Origin: Sphingomonas sp. PL-96
GTDB taxonomy: Bacteria; Pseudomonadota; Alphaproteobacteria; Sphingomonadales; Sphingomonadaceae
Direction of reading: 5' to 3'
NCBI RefSeq assembly: GCF_020707215.1
Contig: NZ_JAJFET010000004.1
Span: 186,001-250,000, forward strand
Length of the DNA: 64,000 bases
Shown: positions 8,501 to 22,467 of the stretch, piece by piece
How the letters are laid out: each line of letters begins with the position of its first letter
How positions within the stretch are numbered: position 1 is the stretch's first letter
Notes under the pieces: model-generated
Seen by the model: only the letters and a program-made list of their open reading frames with translations
Told to the model about the DNA's origin: nothing
Databases searched by the model: none
Program-made: the position numbers and the translations under genes

Positions 8501-9430
8501 GCATCGACGCTGGAGGCCCTGATGGCGGCGGTGCGCGCGGATCTCCGGGACGGGGACGTGGTGCTGTTCAAGGGGTCAAACAGCCGGCGCATCCACGAAC
8601 TGGTCGACTGGCTCAAGGCCCAGGCCGGCAGGACCCCCCAGCCCCTGTTGCGGCCGGCGGCACAGCCCACGCCGCCGCAGAGCCGGCTGCTCTACGACCT
8701 GGAGGCCGGGCGTATGGTGTTCGCCGAACATGCCGATGCGGCGCATCACCCGGCCGCCCTCGCCAAGCTGCTCACCCTCTGTCTGGTCGAGGAGCGCCGC
8801 CAGGCGCTCGGCATCGGCACGGAGGTGCTGGTCCCCGTCTCGCCAGCGGCCGCGGCCGTCAACAGCCGCTGGCGGCTGGAGGCCGGAGAAGCCGTGGCGC
8901 TCGGCGACCTGATGGCCGCCACTGCGATCGTCGGCGCGAACGAGGCGGCGCAGGCGCTCGCCGAGTGGCACAGCGGCTCGGCCGAAGCCTTTGTCCAATT
9001 GATGAACGAACGCGCGCAGGCAATCGGCATGACCGCGTCACGCTTCGCCTCGGCAAGCGGCGTGGGGCGTGGACAGGCGATCACCGGCGCCGACGCCATC
9101 CTTTTGGGCGCGCATGTGCTCACACAGGCACCTGCGGTTCATGCGCTGTCGGCCCGGCCCGCGTTTACGTGGAAGGGCGTGGCCTACCCCAACACCAACC
9201 GGCTGCTCGGCACCGCGGTCGGCGTGGACGGGCTGCGCACCGGCAGCGTGGGCGCACGTGCCCACCACCTGCTGCTGTCGGTACTGGATGCAGGCGGCAG
9301 GCGCTGGATCGCAGCGGTGCTGGGCGCCCCCACCCGCGCGGCGCGCGACGCGGCCGCGCGTGCGCTGCTCAGCGAGCGGATTCCTGCGGTGGAGGCGGCA
9401 GCGGCGCCATCGCGCGCAACGCCGCGCTGA
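5576..9430 (+). CDS. Fusion protein: unrecognised helical domain + MurF-like ligase + inactive D,D-carboxypeptidase (PBP5-like) domain
   Basis: Three parts can be read in 1284 residues. Residues 1 to about 555 show helix-pair repeats resembling an alpha/alpha toroid; I do not recognise the family. Residues about 560-1010 are a complete Mur ligase of MurF type, with P-loop TGSAGKTTA near 671, the DDAYNANP motif near 896 and VLFKGSNSRR near 999. Residues about 1035-1275 look like a peptidase S11/PBP5 domain. There the SxxK motif reads AALAK (near 1060), the SxN motif reads GAN (near 1121) and KTG reads RTG (near 1222), so both catalytic serines are missing. ATG 5576 with AAGGA upstream is chosen over a TTG at 5549. 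The last 62 bases overlap the convergent hydrolase gene. A role in cell-wall or amide-linked polymer chemistry is inferred; the substrate is unknown. Confidence 0.85.
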   Translation: MLIAEMLSGLHGLLAARGTGDDGTGDTILFAAFGSGDRRAAVLTARGAGFEEAWSRLSALVQEAAQASPPRWLRVERVTEVQPSSWGKLRASLRQTKRNYFRYGIALDAQFERAFLEQELNANAMLYGGNTIGHAVVNEGNFASYARRKYGTSTAIDFADETPLFLFSTEAAFADDAGTCVPLESEGLARGRRRLEPLTPDHVAALVQDGALYLAAQVGDDGRFVYGYHPCFDRRIDTYNALRHASSTYAMIEAWEMLHDPQLAAAINRALGYLVRELIRPAMLGDGTQAAFLVDMGDEIKLGGSAVAILALVQHAKATGCRDHLALMEQLALGIRSMQKQETGAFTHVLHYPDLKVVQAFRTIYYEGEAAFALMRLHGLTGDPRWLAVVERAYDHFLAAGHWQHHDHWLGYCTNELTLVRPEERYLRFGIRNVAGYLDFVRDRITTFPTLLELMMAAHAMLARIADMPEHRHLLAEVDVDRFNEALEARVRHLLNGHFWPELAMDFARPDRIAGSFFIRHHGFRVRIDDVEHYLSGLVAYHRYRTQGSPLRPATPASGTAGPWNAESLATATGGRWIVPPPAGWSADGVCIHPPTYRPGQLAVVRLGATGRGMRAAAVATLSPPPAAVITDGDPASVPPGMPVLRVADTGDAVLELGRAARRQLTAPVLAVTGSAGKTTAVAMLAHVLEPFGPVGRSAHNANLPHGVAWNLASLAPDARHVVLELAVGRMAHSARLARPDVAIFTNIAPAHLTGGSSVADIARTKSAIFLGMAPGGSAILNREMDQWHIVHAAAQARQLRVIHYGRSEGCDVRLLSYDGGRGAVEALVFGRPVRFTLGASGEHMALNALATLAAVAALGHPIEPALEALAGFRSLPGRGETLPLAIDGKRVTLIDDAYNANPASMAAALADLTQRPGTRRVAVLGEMAELGEGEEPFHHALATAVDPRIARVHALGSLWSRFWAALPSHQRGTHASTLEALMAAVRADLRDGDVVLFKGSNSRRIHELVDWLKAQAGRTPQPLLRPAAQPTPPQSRLLYDLEAGRMVFAEHADAAHHPAALAKLLTLCLVEERRQALGIGTEVLVPVSPAAAAVNSRWRLEAGEAVALGDLMAATAIVGANEAAQALAEWHSGSAEAFVQLMNERAQAIGMTASRFASASGVGRGQAITGADAILLGAHVLTQAPAVHALSARPAFTWKGVAYPNTNRLLGTAVGVDGLRTGSVGARAHHLLLSVLDAGGRRWIAAVLGAPTRAARDAAARALLSERIPAVEAAAAPSRATPR

Positions 9431-10397
9431 TCGCCGCGGCATCCTCGCCCCGCGCATAAAGCGCGGCGCCTGCCTTCAGCGGCCCGACCAGCAGGTGGCG
9501 GGTTCGCCCCTCCCCCTTCAGCAGGAGGTGGGTGGGGTGCAGGCCAGCGCTGCGCAGCCGTTCGACGTAATGGCGCTGGCTGAGGAACGGCACCGCGCGG
9601 TCGCCCGGATCCGAAAGGACGAAGATGTCGGGCGCCGGGCGCGGGATTTCCCGGACATGGCCGATCGGATCATAGACGGCGTTCGGGTCCTCGACCGGCC
9701 CGGCATTGCGACCGCGCCGCTTTTGGTAGGCGCGCATCACCTCGGCCGCGGAGACCAGTCCCGAGCTGATGAAGGCGGCGCTGACGTCCCGCCGGCGGCC
9801 GAGCAGCGCCGCCACCAGCTGGCCGCCACCCGAATGCCCCGCCAGGATGAAGCGCGAGACCCGGTAGCGCGCCTTGATCCGGTCCAGCGCGCCATCGACC
9901 AGCCGCACCTCCTCGATCCGCCGCCGCGCGCCATGATTGCCGGAGGAGCCGTAGAGCCCCGGCCGCGCGAGAAACAGCGCGGGAGTGCCGGCGTCGCGCG
10001 ACCAGCGCGCCATCTCCTGGCGAATGTCGGCCGGGGAACGCCGGGCATAGCTTGCCGCGATCAGGCGCACGCCACCACGCCCGCGCAGCAGCACGTCGCC
10101 CGACAGATAGACCAGCATCGTGCCGCCGGCGCGCGGAGTTCCGGCCGGATAGGTGCGCATGCAGGCGCCGCCGCCGGGCGTCGCCACCCAATAGGCATCG
10201 GGCACGTCCGCGCAGCGACGCCGGCTGCCGATGGCGCCGTTCAGCGCCTCACGCGCGTCGAAGGCCTCGCGGCCGCGCGGCACCCGCAAGGGGGCGGGGC
10301 GCTGAACTTCGTTGGGCATCAGCCGGGGCGGCATCGGGGTCTCCGCAGACAGCGACAGGAGAAGGGCGGTCGCCCACCAAGCCCCGAACAGGCTCAC
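9369..10397 (-). CDS. Secreted alpha/beta hydrolase, last gene of the type I secretion operon
   Basis: A 342-residue protein with a hydrophobic N-terminal segment (residues about 3-18) that can serve as a signal peptide. GHSGG near residue 195 is the nucleophile elbow of alpha/beta hydrolases. The later segments ending in LSDPGDRAVPF and EGRTRHLL could supply the acid and the histidine. Oxyanion-type GSSGN occurs near 150. Substrate unknown; esterase, lipase or peptidase are all possible. The GTG start overlaps the TGA of the HlyD gene, so it is translationally coupled to the secretion apparatus. Its 3' end overlaps the end of the Mur-ligase fusion gene on the other strand by 62 bp. Confidence 0.7.
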   Translation of the reverse strand: MSLFGAWWATALLLSLSAETPMPPRLMPNEVQRPAPLRVPRGREAFDAREALNGAIGSRRRCADVPDAYWVATPGGGACMRTYPAGTPRAGGTMLVYLSGDVLLRGRGGVRLIAASYARRSPADIRQEMARWSRDAGTPALFLARPGLYGSSGNHGARRRIEEVRLVDGALDRIKARYRVSRFILAGHSGGGQLVAALLGRRRDVSAAFISSGLVSAAEVMRAYQKRRGRNAGPVEDPNAVYDPIGHVREIPRPAPDIFVLSDPGDRAVPFLSQRHYVERLRSAGLHPTHLLLKGEGRTRHLLVGPLKAGAALYARGEDAAAISAALRAMAPLPPPPQESAR

Positions 10398-11587
10398 CGT
10401 TCCCGCAGCGCCTCGCGCCCGCGATTGAACGGCTTTGTGAGATACTGGAACACGGTCTTGCTGCCGGTGTGGATGTCGGCAGTCGCCACCATGCCGGGCA
10501 CGATCGGGAAGCGGCGCCCGGCCTTGTTCACCAGCGCGTCACGATCGGTCCGGATCAGCACGCGATAATATTCGACGTCGGGCTTCACCTCGTCCTTGAT
10601 CGTGTCGGGAGAGATGGTGGTGACCTTCCCCTTCAGCCCGCCGTAGATCGCGAAATCATAGGCGGTGATCTTGACGCTGGCCGACTGGTTGGGGTGGATG
10701 AAGGCGATGTCGCGCGGCGAAATGCGCGCCTCCACCAGCAGTCGGTCGTCCAGCGGTACGATATCCATCAGCTTGCCGTTGGGCGGGATGACGCCGCCGA
10801 TCGTCGACACTTCGATGTTCTTGACGATGCCGCGCACCGGCGAGCGCAACGTCAGCCGGGCAAGCGTGTCGGCGCGGCCCTTCACCACCGGCGAGAGGGT
10901 CGCGACCTCGGCATTGGCCTTGGCCAGTTCCTCTCGCGCCTGGACGATGTATTCCGAGGTGAGGTCGGCCTGTTTCAGCTCCAGCTCCGCAAGCTGGCGC
11001 TGCAAGCGCAGTACCTCGACGTTGCTCGACGCGCCGACCGCGATCAGCCGCTGGCCGATCTGCACCTCATTGGTGAGCAGCGCGATCGATCGGCGGATCC
11101 AGGCCAGCGACTTGTCGAGGCTGCTGCGCCGCGCCTGGTAGAGGCGCAGTTCCTTGGCCTTGAGCTCAGGAAAGGCGTTGAGTTCGGCAGGAAAGACGGG
11201 CGAGGTCTGTCCCACCTCCGCCTCCAGCCGCGCGACGCTGGCGAGCGCGGCGCGATACTTGGCCGCGCTTTCCTCGAACGTGGACTCGCTCTGGGTGGGG
11301 TCGAGCTGCGCCAGCATCTGGCCTGGCTGGACAATGTCGTCCTGCTTGACCGCCAGCTTGGCGAGGATGCCGCCCTCCAGCGACTGGATCACCTGTTCGC
11401 GGGTGGAGGGCACCACCCGGCCGGCGCCCGTCGCCACCTCGTCGAGCCGCGCGAAATAGGCCCAGATGCAGAGCGCGGCGAGGCAGGCGAAGATCACCCA
11501 GATCAGCCGCATCGCGCGGCCCAGCCGGATGCCGTCGGCGTCGCCGAACACCCAGCTTCCGTTCAGCGCATCGGCGTTGCTGGCCAT
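10394..11587 (-). CDS. Type I secretion periplasmic adaptor (HlyD family)
   Basis: The membrane-fusion protein links the inner-membrane ABC exporter to the TolC-like channel. It has 397 residues: a short cytoplasmic N-terminus, one transmembrane helix (about 25-45), a lipoyl-like half around GGILAKLAVKQDDIVQPGQ, a long coiled-coil hairpin (about 120-260) and a C-terminal beta-barrel with the HlyD-family stretch SPVRGIVKN and late GMVATADIHTGSKTV. ATG 11587 overlaps the stop of the ABC gene (TGATG). A longer open frame upstream lies inside the ABC gene and is ignored. It forms one unit with the ABC, TolC and adhesin genes. Confidence 0.92.
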   Translation of the reverse strand: MASNADALNGSWVFGDADGIRLGRAMRLIWVIFACLAALCIWAYFARLDEVATGAGRVVPSTREQVIQSLEGGILAKLAVKQDDIVQPGQMLAQLDPTQSESTFEESAAKYRAALASVARLEAEVGQTSPVFPAELNAFPELKAKELRLYQARRSSLDKSLAWIRRSIALLTNEVQIGQRLIAVGASSNVEVLRLQRQLAELELKQADLTSEYIVQAREELAKANAEVATLSPVVKGRADTLARLTLRSPVRGIVKNIEVSTIGGVIPPNGKLMDIVPLDDRLLVEARISPRDIAFIHPNQSASVKITAYDFAIYGGLKGKVTTISPDTIKDEVKPDVEYYRVLIRTDRDALVNKAGRRFPIVPGMVATADIHTGSKTVFQYLTKPFNRGREALRER

Positions 11588-13803
11588 CAGGCGCGATCCT
11601 TCCGTACCGGCACCACCTTGGCCGCGGGGCGCGGTGCCCGCAGCCGTTCCAGCATCTCGTCGCGCGGGCCGTCTGCGACGATGCGTCCGCCCTCCACCAC
11701 GATCAGCCGGTCGACCAGCTCGAGCGCGCGGGTGCGGTGGGTGGCGATCACCACCGTGCGCTCGGCGCTCCATTCGCGGAAGCGTGCGATGAAGTGGCGT
11801 TCCGTCGTTTCGTCCATCGACGCGGTGGGCTCGTCCAGCAGGATCACCGAGGGATCACGGATCAGCAGCCGGGCGAGCAGCAGCGCCTGCACCTGGCCGC
11901 CGGAAAGGCCCGCTCCCCCTTCGAAGATGACGTGCTCCAACCCGCGCGGCAGCCGCCGCACGAACTCGTCCGCGCCGACCGTCGAGAGCACCGCGCGGAT
12001 CTCCTCGTCGCCGGCATGCGGCGCCCCCATCAGCAGATTGTCGCGGATCGTCCCGTGGAACAGCCGCGCGCGCTGGGACAACAGGCTGATGTCGCGGCGC
12101 ACATCGGCGGGGTCGACCTGTGCCAGCGCGACGTCATCGACCAGCACCTCGCCCTGGATCGGCTCCAGCATGCCGCCCAGCGCCTGCAACAGCGTGGACT
12201 TGCCAGCACCATTGCGGCCGAGGATTGCGACCTTTTCGCCGGCCTTGATCTGCAGCTTGCTGACCGTCAGCGCCGCCGGCGACTGCGGATCGCCATAACG
12301 GAACACGGCGTCGCGCACCGTCAGGTCGCCGGAGATCCGCGGCAGATGCACGCGCGATTCGCGGTCCGGATGATCGACCGGCAGCGCCATCACCTTGTCG
12401 AGGCCGGCGATGCTGGTGCGCGCCTGTTGCAGTCGGCTGAGCACCTGAGTCACCTGCGCCAACGGAGTCATCATGCGCGAGCCGAGCATGGAGGCACCGA
12501 CCAGCGCGCCCGTCGTCATGTCGCCCGCCATCACCAGCGGCGCGCCAAAGAAGATGACCGCGGCGTAAACGCCCATCTGCACCGTCTGCGTCCAGGACAC
12601 GAGCCGCGCCGTCAGCGCGCGCAGCCGCAGTTGCGCCTCGCCCGTCACCGCGTTCAGGTGGTTCCACTGCTGCTGGAAACGGTCCTCCGCCTGCAGCGTC
12701 TTCATGTCCTCGATGCCCTGGACGACCTCGATCAGAATGCCGCTGCGCAGCGATGCTTCCCGCGCGGCTTCCACCGCATAGGCGCGCAGCTTGGGCTGGG
12801 CGAGGACGGCGGGCACCACCAGCAGCACCAGCGCCACGAGCGGCACCAGCACCAGCGTGCCGCCGATGAACCAGAAGATGCCCAGGAACAGGAAGAAGAA
12901 GGGCAGGTCCGCGATCGCCGCCACGGTGGTGGAGGTCATCAGCTCGCGCACCTGGTCCATGTCGCGCAGCTGGGCGGTGAAGCTGCCGGTCGACACCGGC
13001 CGCGCCCGGTTGCGGACCCGCAGCGCATGGCCGAACACGCGGTCGGAGATGCGCAGGTCCGCGCGCTTGCCGAGCAGATCGATCACCCCGGTGCGCAGCT
13101 GCCGCAGCACGAAGTCGAAACCGATCGCCAGCAGCACGCCGATGAACAGGACGTAGAGGGTAGGAAAGGACTCGGCCGGGACCACCCGGTCATAGACCTG
13201 CATCGAGAAGATGATGCCGGTCAGCCCCAGCAGATGCACCAGCAGCGAGGCGACGAGCACCGGCGCGTAGCCGCTGCGCTCCTGGAAGGCGAGCTTCCAC
13301 AGCCACTTGGGCTCGAACGGCTCGACATAGGCGTCGACGCGCGCATCGGGGATGCCGCGCGCGGGCCGGGCGAGCACCACCAGCTCGGCCTGTGCACGGA
13401 GATCGGCGATGCGCACCGTGACCGGCAGCTCGCCCGGACCCGCGGTCTGGAAACTGCCCTCGCCATCGGCACTGGCGCCGGCCAGCACGCCCACCTGCCC
13501 GTTGCGCAGCTTGACGATCAGCGGCAGCCGCCAGGGCGACAGCTCGCCGTCGAGCAGCGCGGGGCCTTCGAACTTTACCCGCAGCCCCATGCGGGAGGCG
13601 AGGTTGGTCACGCGGTCGCGCTCGTCGGTCGCCGCATCCCAGGCCGCGGACAGGCGGGCGGCCTGCATCGACTGGGGCAGCCGGAACTGGGTGGCGACCT
13701 GCCGCAATGCTGCGATCCAGCGCTCGATCACCTCCTGCGCGGCAGCGGCGTCGCCGGGATCGTCCGCGAGCGGCGTGCCCACGATCGGCTTGTGCATCAT
13801 CAT
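11587..13803 (-). CDS. Type I secretion ABC transporter (HlyB/LapB-like, degenerate C39 domain)
   Basis: This inner-membrane ATPase exports the adjacent giant adhesin. It has 738 residues. An N-terminal C39-like domain (about 1-140) has no catalytic cysteine, as in exporters of substrates with uncleaved C-terminal signals. Six transmembrane helices follow (about 160-440), then the nucleotide-binding domain with Walker A GRNGAGKST (about 523), signature LSGGQ (about 632), Walker B VILLDEPTAS (about 652) and an H-loop ATHRT. Three ATGs are possible (13803, 13800, 13797); the first overlaps the TolC stop as ATGA. The best SD spacing would fit the third. Confidence 0.92.
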   Translation of the reverse strand: MMMHKPIVGTPLADDPGDAAAAQEVIERWIAALRQVATQFRLPQSMQAARLSAAWDAATDERDRVTNLASRMGLRVKFEGPALLDGELSPWRLPLIVKLRNGQVGVLAGASADGEGSFQTAGPGELPVTVRIADLRAQAELVVLARPARGIPDARVDAYVEPFEPKWLWKLAFQERSGYAPVLVASLLVHLLGLTGIIFSMQVYDRVVPAESFPTLYVLFIGVLLAIGFDFVLRQLRTGVIDLLGKRADLRISDRVFGHALRVRNRARPVSTGSFTAQLRDMDQVRELMTSTTVAAIADLPFFFLFLGIFWFIGGTLVLVPLVALVLLVVPAVLAQPKLRAYAVEAAREASLRSGILIEVVQGIEDMKTLQAEDRFQQQWNHLNAVTGEAQLRLRALTARLVSWTQTVQMGVYAAVIFFGAPLVMAGDMTTGALVGASMLGSRMMTPLAQVTQVLSRLQQARTSIAGLDKVMALPVDHPDRESRVHLPRISGDLTVRDAVFRYGDPQSPAALTVSKLQIKAGEKVAILGRNGAGKSTLLQALGGMLEPIQGEVLVDDVALAQVDPADVRRDISLLSQRARLFHGTIRDNLLMGAPHAGDEEIRAVLSTVGADEFVRRLPRGLEHVIFEGGAGLSGGQVQALLLARLLIRDPSVILLDEPTASMDETTERHFIARFREWSAERTVVIATHRTRALELVDRLIVVEGGRIVADGPRDEMLERLRAPRPAAKVVPVRKDRA

Positions 13804-15209
13804 AAGGTCACCCCGCGCACCCGCATCCCGCTCAAGGCAAAGCGGTCCCGCGACTGGCCCTTGTTGAACATGCAATCGAGTTCCAGGCGGCGCAGGTCGT
13901 GCGCGGCGTTGACTCGATCGAACAGCACCTGGTGCAGCTCCTGCTCGGCGTTGAGCAGGTCGATCAGCGTGCGCGTGCCCATCTCCAGATATTGCAGGCG
14001 ATAGAGCTTGCCGGTCTCGCGCATCATCGCCTCGCGCGAGCCGAGCGACTCGCTGCGCTGGCGCAGACTCGGGATCTGCTGGCGGGCCTCGGCCAGCGCG
14101 CGCGCGACCTCCAGGTTGCTTGCCTCCACCGCTGCATCGGCGGCACGCAAGGACTGTTCGGCGCCCGCCCGCCGCGCCCGCGACGCGCCGCCCTGGAACA
14201 GGGTGCTGGAGACCGACAGGCCGAAGTTGTAATAGCTGCGGCTCGAGATCGGATCGCGCACGTCGGGGGACGCCCCGGCATCGAGCGAGAGCGTCGGCAA
14301 GGCGTCGGCGCGGCTGCGTTGCAACTCGGCCGTTGCCTGCTCGCGCCGCGCGTTCGCCTCCTGAACCGATGGCACCTGCGCCAGATCGGGCGCCGGCCCC
14401 TCGCACATCTGGTCCAGCCAGACGGGCGTTTCGCTGCGTACCGTCGCCACCGGCCCCTTGCTGCCGATCAGATAGCCAAGCACCCCGCGCCAGCGTTCCA
14501 GCTGCGCGCGGATCTCGAGCACCGCGACACGGGCTGCCTCCACGCGGGCCTCCGCCTGCACCGCGTCCGAACGGGTGCTGGCGCCGGCGCTGGTGCGCTG
14601 CTGCACCAGCGTGTTGATCGCCTGCACGCTTTCGAGCTGGGCATCGGCGACCTCGATCAGCGCCTCATGTCGCTGGATCTCGACCACGGTCTGGGCCGTA
14701 TCGCGCACCAGATTGTCCACCGCGAGCAGCAGCTGGGCGCGACTGATCTCCACGCCCGCCCGCGCGGCAGCCACGTCGCTGGAGACTTTGCCGAAGTCGA
14801 GCAGCATCTGCGATGCCGACACCTGCGGACGCGGCAGCCACGCCGATCCCCGCAGCCGGTTGTCGTATTCGGTGCCGATGCCGCCCCGGATCGTCGGGTA
14901 ATAACCAGCGCGGGCGACACGGATTTCCGCCTCTTCCGCGCCGATCCGCGCGACCGCCTCCTCGATCGAGGGGTTCCACTCGACCGCGCGGCGTACCGCC
15001 ACCTCCAGCGAAAGCGCGCCCAGGGGTTCGAGCCCCGGAGGCGCCGGGGGACCGATCGGATCGGCAGCAGGGCCCGGCCCGGGTTCGGCCACAACCGTCC
15101 CGCCCTGCTGCGCTTGGGCGATCGGCAGCAGCCCGCCGGCGATCAGCGCGACGGCGGAAATCCGGGCGAGCCATCGCCGGCAGCGCGAACGCTGCCGGCG
15201 AGGTGCCAT
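13800..15209 (-). CDS. TolC-family outer-membrane channel of the type I secretion system
   Basis: A 469-residue outer-membrane efflux protein. It has a basic N-terminus and a hydrophobic signal (about 14-34, ending AQAQ). Two repeats of long helical hairpins with Ala/Arg/Glu-rich coiled coils follow, with beta segments such as IRGGIGTEYDNRL and SYYNFGLSVSSTLFQGG. The C-terminal YLEMGTRTLIDLLNAEQELH is typical of the family. ATG 15209 lies 22 bases after the adhesin stop and is preferred; AAAGGA is 15 bases upstream, which is long. An earlier in-frame ATG at 15251 would overlap the adhesin. The order adhesin-TolC-ABC-HlyD makes the secretion role clear. Confidence 0.9.
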   Translation of the reverse strand: MAPRRQRSRCRRWLARISAVALIAGGLLPIAQAQQGGTVVAEPGPGPAADPIGPPAPPGLEPLGALSLEVAVRRAVEWNPSIEEAVARIGAEEAEIRVARAGYYPTIRGGIGTEYDNRLRGSAWLPRPQVSASQMLLDFGKVSSDVAAARAGVEISRAQLLLAVDNLVRDTAQTVVEIQRHEALIEVADAQLESVQAINTLVQQRTSAGASTRSDAVQAEARVEAARVAVLEIRAQLERWRGVLGYLIGSKGPVATVRSETPVWLDQMCEGPAPDLAQVPSVQEANARREQATAELQRSRADALPTLSLDAGASPDVRDPISSRSYYNFGLSVSSTLFQGGASRARRAGAEQSLRAADAAVEASNLEVARALAEARQQIPSLRQRSESLGSREAMMRETGKLYRLQYLEMGTRTLIDLLNAEQELHQVLFDRVNAAHDLRRLELDCMFNKGQSRDRFALSGMRVRGVTL

Positions 15210-15231
15210 GCTGACCGGCACCGGTCCTTTG

Positions 15232-22209
<6,978 letters not shown>

Positions 22210-22395
22210 GGCTCGTCATCTCCCTCATGGCTCCAGTGAAGCGCCGATCGACACCTCCGGAAGCTCAGTCTTCGGCGGCTCACGCCCACCTGCGAAAGGC
22301 AACAGCTCACCCACCCCAGGTCCTCAGGGACCTGGGGCAGTCTCTTACCTAGCAACTTATGTATTTGTACGGAGGGGGAGTGCCTATTCGCCCAA

Positions 22396-22457
22396 ACCCA
22401 TAGGGGACTACGTAGGGGGAACCGGCAATGTTTACTTTGCGCTAACCATCGTCAACT
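22396..22457 (-). promoter_or_regulatory. Candidate promoter/operator region of the adhesin operon
   Basis: The 258-base gap between the adhesin start and the LuxR-type gene contains, on the minus strand, TTGACG near 22457-22452 and AACATT about 17 bases further on, a possible sigma-70 pair. Just downstream lies the palindrome CTACGTAG (22408-22415), overlapped by two direct TAGGGG copies (22401-22406 and 22413-22418, plus-strand reading). A LuxR-family or other dimeric regulator site is a reasonable guess; no binding is shown. Confidence 0.35.
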
Positions 22458-22467
22458 TGTGGTAGCG

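Noticed and set aside
11587..14406. Longer 939-residue version of the ABC transporter
   Set aside because: The extra N-terminal part is a shadow of the TolC gene; the real start overlaps the TolC stop at 13803.
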